This document shows positions 1 to 6,546 of a DNA stretch of 10,886 nucleotides, piece after piece. Under the pieces are notes generated by a model that saw nothing but the letters and a program-made list of their open reading frames with translations, was not told the origin of the DNA and did not search any database. Source of the DNA: Candidatus Methylomirabilota bacterium (lineage in GTDB: Bacteria; Methylomirabilota; Methylomirabilia; Methylomirabilales; Methylomirabilaceae); assembly GCA_003105305.1 (NCBI GenBank), contig PQAQ01000051.1, positions 1 through 10,886 of the forward strand, given 5' to 3'. Each line of letters starts with the position of its first letter. Position 1 is the first letter of the stretch. A program made the position numbers and the translations under genes.

Positions 1-22
1 GGGGCGACCCATGGGTCGCCCC
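1..22. repeat. Perfect 22-bp palindrome at the window edge
   Basis: Two 10-base arms (GGGGCGACCC and its exact complement) surround a central AT, so the whole 22 bases are self-complementary. It lies 37 bases past the stop codon of the last gene of the minus-strand cytochrome operon and could form its terminator hairpin, but any T-tract would lie outside the window. The GGGGCGACC core with its mirror also resembles interspersed palindromic repeats common in GC-rich environmental genomes; that resemblance is from memory and unverified. Confidence 0.6.
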
Positions 23-29
23 TATATCG

Positions 30-50
30 TCATTTCAGGATCATTTCAGG
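30..50. repeat. Short tandem repeat, two 10-base copies
   Basis: The 10-mer TCATTTCAGG occurs at 30-39 and again at 41-50, separated by one A. It sits between the stop codon at 59 and the palindrome at 1-22. No function can be assigned; it may be an edge duplication beside a repeat element. Confidence 0.5.
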
Positions 51-58
51 TCGGTCTG

Positions 59-781
59 CTACTTTGTCAGTTCGACGTGAATCTTCGTCTCGTGGTTCGC
101 CCTGACGACGACGTCCTGCACCTTCTTGCCGAGCGTCTCCTGCCAGACCTCCAGCTTATAGTGGCCCGGCGGAACATCGCTGAGGGTAAACTCACCCTTG
201 TCGTTGGTAACCGCTACGTATGGATGGTCCGACACAACAACCCAGCCAAGCATCCAACTGTGAGCATCGCAGGTCACCTTGACGATCTCCGATTTCGCAA
301 ACTTCTCGGTCAGCACCTTCTTAAATTTCGGCTGAGCCTTGTTGATCGAGGGATTCAACTTACTGTAGGTGTGAATATTGTGGAGAATCCCGTCACTGTT
401 CAGGATGTCCAACTCGCCGCCTGCCTGCATAATTACGACATGCGGCTCATAGACGCACCCGTTCTGATCTATTGTGGCCTTGGTTATTGTCCACTTCTTC
501 CCCTTCTTGACATCGATCAGACTGACAACGGCATTTTCAATTCCCTTATTCGGACCCACAATGAGATCATAGCTCAGGTGCTGTTTCTTTCCGCAGACCT
601 CTTTATCTTTCGTCACCGGGAGTTCCTTTCTCGCCGGCGCAGTCCCGGAAAATGTGATCGTCCCGGCGATCGTCCCACCGCCTTTCACCTCACCACCCTC
701 ATACGCCAACACCTGCGCAGCGGTTCCAAGGCAGACAGCCGCCGCCACGGTCGCCGTCACTATCGTACGTATCCTGTGCAT
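59..781 (-). CDS. Secreted cupredoxin-like protein with C-terminal regulatory-type beta domain
   Basis: The 240-residue product is predicted to be periplasmic, probably an electron-transfer copper protein or partner of the upstream cytochrome complex. Residues 1-26 form a signal peptide (basic start, alanine-rich core, cleavage after VLA before YEGG). The cupredoxin-like part spans about 30-185. It has His134/His137 in LHNIHT and then Cys171, His174 and Met177 in CDAHSWM, which matches the His-Cys-His-Met set of a type 1 copper site. Cys63 and Cys109 may form a disulfide. Residues about 185-240 resemble a carboxypeptidase regulatory-like beta sandwich (GEFTLSDVPPGHYKLEVW). An in-frame start at 859 would add 26 residues and overlap the previous stop, but it puts a long arginine-rich stretch before the signal peptide. 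The ATG at 781 has a strong AAGGAGG. It is the last gene of the operon. Copper binding is inferred from motif spacing. Confidence 0.8.
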   Translation of the reverse strand: MHRIRTIVTATVAAAVCLGTAAQVLAYEGGEVKGGGTIAGTITFSGTAPARKELPVTKDKEVCGKKQHLSYDLIVGPNKGIENAVVSLIDVKKGKKWTITKATIDQNGCVYEPHVVIMQAGGELDILNSDGILHNIHTYSKLNPSINKAQPKFKKVLTEKFAKSEIVKVTCDAHSWMLGWVVVSDHPYVAVTNDKGEFTLSDVPPGHYKLEVWQETLGKKVQDVVVRANHETKIHVELTK

Positions 782-790
782 GAAACATCG

Positions 791-797
791 CCTCCTT
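791..797 (-). promoter_or_regulatory. Ribosome binding site deciding the cupredoxin-like start
   Basis: On the minus strand AAGGAGG lies here, nine bases before the ATG at 781. It is far stronger than the GAGG before the alternative upstream ATG at 859, and it makes the signal peptide begin directly at the start codon. Confidence 0.75.
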
Positions 798-858
798 CTT
801 CCGCTGTGTTGCTCCGTTTCGTTGGACCTCTCTTGCCCCATCATCTCGACACTATACA

Positions 859-3564
859 TCAGTCCTCGCCAAGGTGCATCAGATATTCGATGATCGCCTG
901 AATCTGCCGGTCTTCATTACCTCCGAGGATATCGTCCGGACCCCCCGGATAGTAGCTGGGCATCTTGGTCCCCGGCTGGACCTTCTGAGGATCCTTCAGC
1001 CACTTGCCAATCCAGATCGGCCGCAAGCGGCGCTTGGCCAGACCGAGATCAGGCGCCCAGTTTTCCGGCGGACCCTCAGGCTTTTTGTCACCCTGCTGGT
1101 GACAGGTGAAACAGTCAAAATAGTCCTTCGACATCAGTATCCGACCGGCCTCCATCAGTTCATGAGACGGCTCCCCCAGCGAGACATACTCGTAGGGCAC
1201 CTGCTGCTTACCCATCACCGCAAAGTATTTCGTCAAGGCGGTGGACTCCTCGATATTGAGGCCAAAGGTCGGCATCCGGACGTCGAGCCACGGCCTGAGC
1301 GGAATTGGTCGACCAAGGAATTGATATAGCCAGGTCGCCTGAACCTTCTCCCCTTCGTGCATCATCCCCACCTCAAGAGGTGGAGGCACTCTGGTTTCGT
1401 TGGCGTAAAAGGTCGCAATGGCGCCGCCCTGTCCCTCGATGACGTGACAGCCGTTACAGTTGTAGCGCTGAACAAGTGTCCGTCCGCTCTGAATCGCCAG
1501 CTCCTCGTCGGACAGACCACGCTGAAACTGCGGCTGGACCCGCTCAGCGCTGAGGCTTTTCAGATAGACTCTCAGCGTCTTCACCTCGTCGTCGGTAAAG
1601 CCGAAGTTCGGCATTAACTGCTCCACTCGCTCTGTCGCATAGATCTGAGGATTCTTCAGCTTCCAGAAGGTGTAATCCTGCCAGGTCTGCTTCACCTGGA
1701 CCGCCTCGCCGAAGAACAGCTCCAGAAGGCGCTTCTGGCTGAAGTTGCTAAGATCCGGCGCGATCTTATCCGACGTCTCAAACCCTTTAATGTCGTGGCA
1801 GCCGAAGCAACCCCGCTTGCGGATCAAATGCTCACCTGCCGCAACGCGCTCGGTCTTGCTTACCTCCCGCTCCACACCCGCTATCGGTTGCTTGCGTCCC
1901 AACGTCATCAGGAAGGCAGTCACCGCTCTCGCCTCCTCGTCGGAGAGGCGCAGATTCGGCATCCGGGTGGTCGGGCGGAACTGCTTCGGATTCTTGACCC
2001 AGGCAAACAGCCAATCCGCGTTCACCTTGCCGGCGACCCTTGAAAGATCGGGCGCGAAATCCTGATTTCCCGGCACGGGTGGAGGGGCGAACGGCCGGGC
2101 CTTCACCGGCTTCTTTTCGGACGCTGTCTCAGCACCCGGCGCCGGCGCCTCCCGTTCGGTGTCCGGCGGCGAGGCGGGCGACGGGGTGCCGTCTGGCGGA
2201 GCCTTGGCCTCTATCCCGGGAATCCGATGGCAGCCGAGACACCCGACTGCGCTCACAATCTCCTTTCCGCGCTCCGTCGAGGCCGACGCCTTGAACACGC
2301 CTCGCAGCTCCGGCATAGCCTGTGACGTGCGCAACAGATACGCTGCGATGCTCAGCGCGTCGTCACCGGACAGCTCGAAATGGGGCATCTTCGTCTTGGG
2401 GAGGTAGCCCTTGGGCTTCTGGATCCACCGGACCAGCCAGCTCGGATCGACCTTGTTGGCGATCCGCGTCAGATCCGGTCCCACCTTCTGGGCCTTCTCG
2501 AACCCTGCAATCGTGTGGCAGCCAAAGCAGCCGAGATCCTCAACCATCTGTCTACCGCGTGAATAGACGGGCGCCAGCGCAAACTCCTTTTTATCGGCGT
2601 GACACTTCCGACAACTGGTCTGCACGAAGTCGCCGCGCAGCAACGGACGATCCCAGTGAGGCGCCTCGCCGTGCGCCGCCTCAACATCAAGAGCCGGTCC
2701 CTGTCCCTGATGACACGCCGTGCATCCGAACCGGGCGACATGGTGATTGCCCAACAACACATCCCGAGAGGAATGGGTGCGGAACGGCTGCTTGACCTGC
2801 TCAAATCCGGGACGATCGATCGCAAGGTGACACGTCGCGCAGCGATCGACCGTAACGATCGGCTCCTTAAACTCGTTAGTCGCCAGGCCCTCTATGACGA
2901 CCTGTTTGATCTCCGGAACGCGCACCCGGATCGCTTCCAGGCGGCGTTCGAGGGTGGCCAGCGGCGCATTGAACTCCTCAATCCTTCCTTGAACGGTATC
3001 GACAGCGGCCCGAAACTGCTTGACGGCTGCCCGAGCGTCCTCCACCCGCGCATTCAGCTTCTCCGCCTGTGCGCCGAGTTCTCGCAACTGTTTTTCAATC
3101 GCCGCCACCTTGGCTCTGGGCTGTGTGCTGTCCTGTTTGCTCTGAATGGCATGGTCCACCCAGTAGAGCGCTTCATCCCGTTCGCTCTTCAGAAACTGGA
3201 TCTTCGTATTCAGCTCGGCGTATTCGGTCTCGCGCTGCGTCAGCAGTTGCTGCGCCTTGACCGCCTCGGGTCCGGCAAGCCTCGCCCGCGCCGCCTTCAA
3301 TTCCTCTCGCAGCTCGGCGATGGCAGCCAGACTTTCCGGCGCGTTCAGTCTCGATCGCTCCGCAGTCAGCTCCCGCGCCGCCTGTTCGTACTCCATCTGA
3401 TTGAATTGCTGCTGATATGCCTTCCATGGTCGTCTCGTCTTCGTTTCATTCCACACCGCCCAGACGGCAACCAATACAAAAAGCATACTCGCCACAAAGA
3501 ACAGGACCCGTAAGGATCGCTGCTCCGCCAACTTACGCGTGCGCCACCCTCTCCACGACTGCAC
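859..3564 (-). CDS. Membrane-anchored coiled-coil octaheme cytochrome c
   Basis: The 901-residue protein is the likely high-potential electron acceptor of the Rieske/cytochrome b complex encoded just upstream, facing the periplasm. One N-terminal membrane helix (about 19-38) is followed by a charged heptad-rich coiled coil (about 50-215). Eight CXXCH heme motifs follow, with first cysteines at 242, 281, 318, 346, 442, 586, 703 and 818. The first three form a compact triheme region. Each of the last five starts a class I cytochrome c-like module, often with a PDL motif and ending in an MP motif that supplies a likely axial methionine (Met393, 535, 651, 764, 868). A proline/alanine/glutamate-rich insert (about 453-500) splits the second module. 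The start is GTG at 3564 with GAGG seven bases upstream. It begins 27 bases after the preceding stop. No cytochrome f or c1 gene is seen, so this protein probably takes that place. Heme count is direct; partner role is inferred. Confidence 0.9.
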   Translation of the reverse strand: MQSWRGWRTRKLAEQRSLRVLFFVASMLFVLVAVWAVWNETKTRRPWKAYQQQFNQMEYEQAARELTAERSRLNAPESLAAIAELREELKAARARLAGPEAVKAQQLLTQRETEYAELNTKIQFLKSERDEALYWVDHAIQSKQDSTQPRAKVAAIEKQLRELGAQAEKLNARVEDARAAVKQFRAAVDTVQGRIEEFNAPLATLERRLEAIRVRVPEIKQVVIEGLATNEFKEPIVTVDRCATCHLAIDRPGFEQVKQPFRTHSSRDVLLGNHHVARFGCTACHQGQGPALDVEAAHGEAPHWDRPLLRGDFVQTSCRKCHADKKEFALAPVYSRGRQMVEDLGCFGCHTIAGFEKAQKVGPDLTRIANKVDPSWLVRWIQKPKGYLPKTKMPHFELSGDDALSIAAYLLRTSQAMPELRGVFKASASTERGKEIVSAVGCLGCHRIPGIEAKAPPDGTPSPASPPDTEREAPAPGAETASEKKPVKARPFAPPPVPGNQDFAPDLSRVAGKVNADWLFAWVKNPKQFRPTTRMPNLRLSDEEARAVTAFLMTLGRKQPIAGVEREVSKTERVAAGEHLIRKRGCFGCHDIKGFETSDKIAPDLSNFSQKRLLELFFGEAVQVKQTWQDYTFWKLKNPQIYATERVEQLMPNFGFTDDEVKTLRVYLKSLSAERVQPQFQRGLSDEELAIQSGRTLVQRYNCNGCHVIEGQGGAIATFYANETRVPPPLEVGMMHEGEKVQATWLYQFLGRPIPLRPWLDVRMPTFGLNIEESTALTKYFAVMGKQQVPYEYVSLGEPSHELMEAGRILMSKDYFDCFTCHQQGDKKPEGPPENWAPDLGLAKRRLRPIWIGKWLKDPQKVQPGTKMPSYYPGGPDDILGGNEDRQIQAIIEYLMHLGED

Positions 3565-3591
3565 CAGGTATCCTCGACTTCTGCGTCAGGT

Positions 3592-4416
3592 TTAGATGTT
3601 GAACCAGGGCGTCACCCAGACATACTGGATGTTGAATGCCAGGCGGAGAAGCGCCTTGATCGGAAGGCTCATCATCGTCAGTAAGAGAAAGGCGACGATC
3701 CCGTAGCGGACGGGACCTAACTGGCGGATCGTGTCGCTCGTGTCCCGTTTCATGTAATACACAATGAACGCCACGCTGAAGTAGAGCGTAATCAAGACCA
3801 GCCCGATCAGCTCAACCCCGAAGATCTTGGGGTTGCCCATCCACCGAAGCGGACCCCACTCGGGCAGATCGACGTTGGTGAGCGCAATCACCATGTGGGG
3901 ATCCCAGGTCTCCCACGGCCAGAAGAGGTTCCACCCCGGACCCCTGAAGAATACCCCCGTGATAATAAGCGAGATCCACAGGAAGAAAAAGCCGAATAAA
4001 AACGTGGTAATCGCGAAGGGGCGCTCCCTGAAAGTGTAATAGCCGTTTCCCTTGGGATTGATGTCAATATACGGGATCACCATCAACCCGACGATAATCA
4101 GGCTGGGCAGGACGACGCCGGCGAACCACGGATCGAAATAGACCAGCATCTCCTGAAGCCCCAGAAAATACCATGGCGCCTTGCTCGGATTAGGGGTCTG
4201 CGTCGGATTGGCCGGCTCCTCCAAAGGCGCATCGATCACGATCGACCAGACGGTGAGGATCACGATCACGATGATCGAGCAGATAAACTCGTTGCGAACC
4301 AGGTAGGGCCAGACATGGACCCTATCGGCCACGACAGGTTCTTTCCCGCCGGCAGACTGCGCATCGGGTTTCAGCGTCGTGTTCTCTTTTGGTTCAGCCA
4401 TCGCCTCGCTCGCCAT
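3592..4416 (-). CDS. petD: Cytochrome b C-terminal half (subunit IV-like) of Rieske/cytb complex
   Basis: This 274-residue integral membrane subunit carries the C-terminal half of cytochrome b and so part of the quinol oxidation (Qo) site. Membrane segments are visible near 44-62, 99-117, 137-155, 200-222 and about 236-256. That is more than the three helices of the roughly 160-residue plant/cyanobacterial subunit IV. The diagnostic stretch is ANPTQTPNPSKAPWYFLGLQ (69-88), where APWY (80-83) replaces the usual PEWY. A cytoplasmic-type polar N-terminus of about 35 residues precedes the first helix. It follows the b6-like gene by 45 bases and precedes the octaheme gene by 27. The start is uncertain: ATG 4416 lies behind a small hairpin and has no clear Shine-Dalgarno, while ATG 4401 would give a product five residues shorter with GAGG only two bases away. 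Family assignment is secure; the extra C-terminal helices are unexplained. Confidence 0.9.
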   Translation of the reverse strand: MASEAMAEPKENTTLKPDAQSAGGKEPVVADRVHVWPYLVRNEFICSIIVIVILTVWSIVIDAPLEEPANPTQTPNPSKAPWYFLGLQEMLVYFDPWFAGVVLPSLIIVGLMVIPYIDINPKGNGYYTFRERPFAITTFLFGFFFLWISLIITGVFFRGPGWNLFWPWETWDPHMVIALTNVDLPEWGPLRWMGNPKIFGVELIGLVLITLYFSVAFIVYYMKRDTSDTIRQLGPVRYGIVAFLLLTMMSLPIKALLRLAFNIQYVWVTPWFNI

Positions 4417-4419
4417 TGC

Positions 4420-4434
4420 CGATCGGTTCGATCG
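4420..4434 (-). promoter_or_regulatory. Small hairpin in front of the subunit IV start codon
   Basis: CGATCG, three loop bases and CGATCG form a 6-bp stem ending three bases before ATG 4416. It occupies the place where a Shine-Dalgarno would be expected, so it might limit initiation at that codon or favour ATG 4401. A short palindrome of this size can also arise by chance. Confidence 0.3.
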
Positions 4435-4461
4435 CCGTTCTCAATTACCGGGCGCCCAACA

Positions 4462-5232
4462 CTATAACGGCCCGGAAATCCCCCCGTCTTTCCTGACTCT
4501 CCAAAAGTGGACAATCATCAGGAGACTGATGAGGATCGGTAAGAAGATACAGTGCAGCACGTAAAATCTGAGCAGCGCCGCCGGTCCGACGAGGGTGCCG
4601 CCCAGCAAGAAGGCCCGGGCATCATATCGCGAGGTGACGCCGACCAACTCACCAAATGGCCCCTCGCTCCCCACGAAGGGGGTGGCCCTCGCCATGTTCG
4701 TCCCCACCGTGACGGCCCAGATCGAAAGCTGATCCCACGGCAGCAGGTAGCCGGTAAAACTCAGGAGCAGCGTGATCGTCAGCAGCACGACCCCGATGAC
4801 CCAATTGAACTCTCTTGGGGGTTTGTATGAGCCGGTCATGAACACACGGAACATGTGCAGCCAGACGGTAATCACCATGCCGTGGGCCGCCCACCGATGC
4901 ATGTTGCGCATAATCATCCCGAACGGGACATCGTATTGCAGGTACTTCATATCGGCATAGGCGTACTCGGCCACCGGACGATAGTAGAACATCAGGATGA
5001 CGCCGGTCACAAGCGTCACCAGAAACATCAGAAAGGTGATGCCGCCCATGCACCAGGTAAAGCGGACCCTGATGGCGTGTCGTCGGATCTTTGGCGGGTG
5101 CAGGTGGAGCCAGACGTTCGCCATGATCTGCAGCACCCGGTTGCGTGGCGTATCCGGATACTCGTGGCGAAACATCGAGCGCCAGAGCTGCGACTCGACA
5201 ATCCGTTTCTTCAACTCGCTCAGGCTGGGCAT
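4462..5232 (-). CDS. petB: Cytochrome b6-like subunit of Rieske/cytb complex
   Basis: This 256-residue protein binds the two b hemes that carry electrons across the membrane. Heme ligands are His112 and His126 in helix B ([16 protein letters not shown]) and His227 and His242 in helix D. The 15-residue step between the helix D histidines is the b6 spacing; mitochondrial-type bc1 has 14. Cys61 in WCMGGITF aligns with the cysteine of b6 (CLGGIT) that holds the extra heme c-n. [14 protein letters not shown] (161-174) and the C-terminal [10 protein letters not shown] also match b6, including the point where it ends. It is longer than plant b6 (about 215 residues) through an N-terminal extension and an insert before helix D. 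The start is ATG 5232 with AGAGGA upstream at good spacing. It lies between the Rieske gene (205 bases upstream) and the subunit IV gene. Alignments are from memory of family sequences. Confidence 0.95.
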   Translation of the reverse strand: MPSLSELKKRIVESQLWRSMFRHEYPDTPRNRVLQIMANVWLHLHPPKIRRHAIRVRFTWCMGGITFLMFLVTLVTGVILMFYYRPVAEYAYADMKYLQYDVPFGMIMRNMHRWAAHGMVITVWLHMFRVFMTGSYKPPREFNWVIGVVLLTITLLLSFTGYLLPWDQLSIWAVTVGTNMARATPFVGSEGPFGELVGVTSRYDARAFLLGGTLVGPAALLRFYVLHCIFLPILISLLMIVHFWRVRKDGGISGPL

Positions 5233-5437
5233 TCAGGATTGTCCTCTTTCACCATTTAGGTTACTTGCGCGTCTACCACCTGCATGTTGCTGCCAAGTTG
5301 TTGGGGCGGTCTGCTCGCGACGTGCCAAGCACCGAGCAGGCCAAGGGCGCAGGGAGGAGGCGACCGGAGCGTACGCGGTTGACGTGAGGATCGCCAACGA
5401 CCAAGGACGCCGAGATGCGACGGTTATCGACATAGCG
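5233..5437 (-). other. 205-base spacer inside the operon, no convincing gene
   Basis: The other spacers upstream of the octaheme gene are 27-45 bases, so this one stands out. It holds a stable-looking hairpin at 5311-5339 and, near its 3' end, the Shine-Dalgarno of the b6-like gene. A 66-codon open frame (5233-5433) exactly fills it, from 5 bases after the Rieske stop to the b6-like ATG. Its translation is rich in Arg, Ala, Ser and Pro with no domain, helix or good ribosome binding site, so it is not called a gene. Confidence 0.5.
5311..5339 (-). repeat. Hairpin in the Rieske - cytochrome b6 spacer
   Basis: Outer arms CTGCTCG (5311-5317) and CGAGCAG (5333-5339) pair perfectly over 7 bp. Inside, GTGC (5322-5325) and GCAC (5329-5332) pair over 4 bp around a CAA loop, leaving a four-base one-sided bulge. 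No T-tract follows on the minus strand, so it does not look like a simple terminator. An mRNA processing or stability element, or a piece of an interspersed repeat, is more likely. Confidence 0.5.
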
Positions 5438-5998
5438 CTAGACCTTGAGCTTGAGAAACGCCCCAGGTTTAGCCCACTCGCCCCGCTCGAAGCGAAAGCG
5501 GATGCTCTTATCGATTAGAAGCTGCCCGTCATCGCTCAGCGTAATCTTCACTCGTTCCAGCGGCCGGGGGGCGGGGCCCTCGAAGTTGATCCCGTCCCGG
5601 TGAAACCCACTGCCGTGGCAGGGGCATTTGAATTTGTTCTCCGCATTCAGCCAGTTGGGGGTACAGCCAAGATGCGTGCAGATGGCCAGGAGCGCGTAAA
5701 AACCATCGGGGTCGTGGACAATCCAGACACGCTCCTCCTGTTTCCACCGCTCGCTGACGGCCCCGATCGGGTACTCCTCCGGCAGACCGGCCTTGAAGAC
5801 CGCTTCCGGCTCAAAGAGCACTCTCGGGAACATAAAGCGTCCGAACGCCACACCGCCGATCCCCAGTCCGGCCGCGATCCCGCACCATCCGGCAAGACAA
5901 AAAACATCGCGACGCGACCAGAGGGTCGCCTCACCCTCCTCGGGGGTCGCGATCACCGGCTCTTCTTGCCCCTCTCCGGCACTACCCTGCTCGGCCAC
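5438..5998 (-). CDS. petC: Rieske 2Fe-2S protein of the cytochrome b complex
   Basis: The 186-residue protein takes the first electron from quinol at the Qo site and passes it to the c-type hemes. Its globular domain is outside the cytoplasmic membrane. Both cluster-binding boxes are intact: CTHLGC (Cys107, His109, Cys112) and CPCHGSGF (Cys125, Cys127, His128). Cys112 and Cys127 would form the usual stabilising disulfide, with Cys107/His109 and Cys125/His128 as ligands. The N-terminus has a twin-arginine signal, SRRDVF (28-33), followed by a hydrophobic anchor (about 33-53). The start is GTG at 5998 with GAGG six bases upstream. It is the first gene of the operon, about 53 bases from the predicted transcription start. 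The long acidic leader before the twin arginines is typical of cytoplasmic N-terminal tails in this family. Confidence 0.95.
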   Translation of the reverse strand: MAEQGSAGEGQEEPVIATPEEGEATLWSRRDVFCLAGWCGIAAGLGIGGVAFGRFMFPRVLFEPEAVFKAGLPEEYPIGAVSERWKQEERVWIVHDPDGFYALLAICTHLGCTPNWLNAENKFKCPCHGSGFHRDGINFEGPAPRPLERVKITLSDDGQLLIDKSIRFRFERGEWAKPGAFLKLKV

Positions 5999-6057
5999 TT
6001 CCCGCCTCTACTTAGATGATCGATATCGCTACACTGCTCCCCTATTCCTACGCAGCA

Positions 6058-6086
6058 TACATAGTATAGCACCCCATACCTGTCAA
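6058..6086 (-). promoter_or_regulatory. Predicted sigma70-type promoter of the Rieske/cytb operon
   Basis: On the minus strand a perfect TTGACA (6086-6081) is followed after 17 bases by TATGTA (6063-6058). Transcription would start near 6051, leaving a leader of about 53 bases before the GTG at 5998. Another TATACT lies within the spacer but only 12 bases from the -35 box. No clear FNR- or NtrC-type site was seen beside it. Confidence 0.65.
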
Positions 6087-6172
6087 GGTGAAAAGGACCA
6101 CAACGGGCGGGTCTCAGTTATCGGAAATCGTACTGTCTGTTAAGATAGGCTGAATGGCAACTCCCTACATGG

Positions 6173-6364
6173 ATGGCTAAGATGCGCGCGAGCGCCTCCT
6201 GGAACACAGTGACGATAGATCGGACCGATTTTCTTGAGCGGTTGATCAGCCTCCTGTCGGAGCGCGGCATCCGATATTGCGTGATCGGCGGGCAGGCTGT
6301 CAACGCGCATGCGGAGCCCTTGGTCATCGCTGATGTGACGAGGAACGCTCCCGAAGATACATAG
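6173..6364 (+). pseudogene. Truncated nucleotidyltransferase-like gene (N-terminal remnant)
   Basis: A 63-codon frame encodes FLERLISLLSERGIRYCVIG followed by GQAVNAHAEPLV. This resembles the start of small bacterial nucleotidyltransferase-fold proteins, in which a helix precedes a GG(Q/S) motif. In intact members an acidic DxD metal-binding motif follows soon after; here the frame diverges after PLVIADV (about base 6339) and stops at 6364, so the catalytic site is missing. There is no good ribosome binding site before ATG 6173 or the later ATG codons. The best explanation is a fragment left by deletion or insertion. Relatives include toxin-antitoxin type nucleotidyltransferases, but the exact subfamily cannot be decided from so short a piece. 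Confidence 0.55.
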
Positions 6365-6463
6365 CAATGAACAGGTTACGCCCGCTCGTGCTCCATGCTG
6401 GCCGCCCCAGGTGCGCATTTCGCTGATCGCGAACACCCGGATCGCGCCGTCCCATATCGGGAG

Positions 6464-6546
6464 ACACCATACTGATTCTGACGGCAGCCTCCTTCCCCCG
6501 TGACTGCCGGCGCTGAAGGCAACAGCCTGATTCAAGGGACACCATA
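6464..6546. repeat. Pair of ACACCATA motifs flanking a hairpin
   Basis: ACACCATA occurs at 6464-6471 and 6539-6546, both preceded by a G-rich run and followed within nine bases by TTCTGA. Between them CGGCAG (6482-6487) and CTGCCG (6504-6509) form a 6-bp stem. Motifs of the GGGACACCATA type are familiar from repeats associated with REP/RAYT-type transposases in many genomes, so this may be a decayed non-autonomous element. The link is from memory and weak. Confidence 0.3.

Noticed and set aside
859..862. Translational coupling of the cupredoxin-like gene through TGATG at 857-861
   Set aside because: The overlap of stop and upstream ATG is real, but the internal ATG at 781 has a much better ribosome binding site and gives a normal signal peptide.
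11..901. Long plus-strand open frame opposite the cupredoxin-like gene
   Set aside because: It is antisense to a gene with signal peptide, copper motif and strong ribosome binding site, and its translation shows no domain; GC-rich coding DNA often leaves such shadows.
2599..3513. 304-codon plus-strand frame opposite the octaheme cytochrome gene
   Set aside because: It lies wholly within the antisense of the coiled-coil and first heme region, with an arginine/leucine-rich composition and no recognisable motif.
5233..5433. 66-codon frame filling the Rieske - b6 spacer as a small gene
   Set aside because: Weak Shine-Dalgarno (AAGG about ten bases away), no domain or hydrophobic helix, and the frame crosses a hairpin; kept only as an observation.
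6140..6535. 131-codon minus-strand frame in the intergenic region
   Set aside because: It runs antisense through the nucleotidyltransferase remnant, has no ribosome binding site that I can see and no familiar domain.
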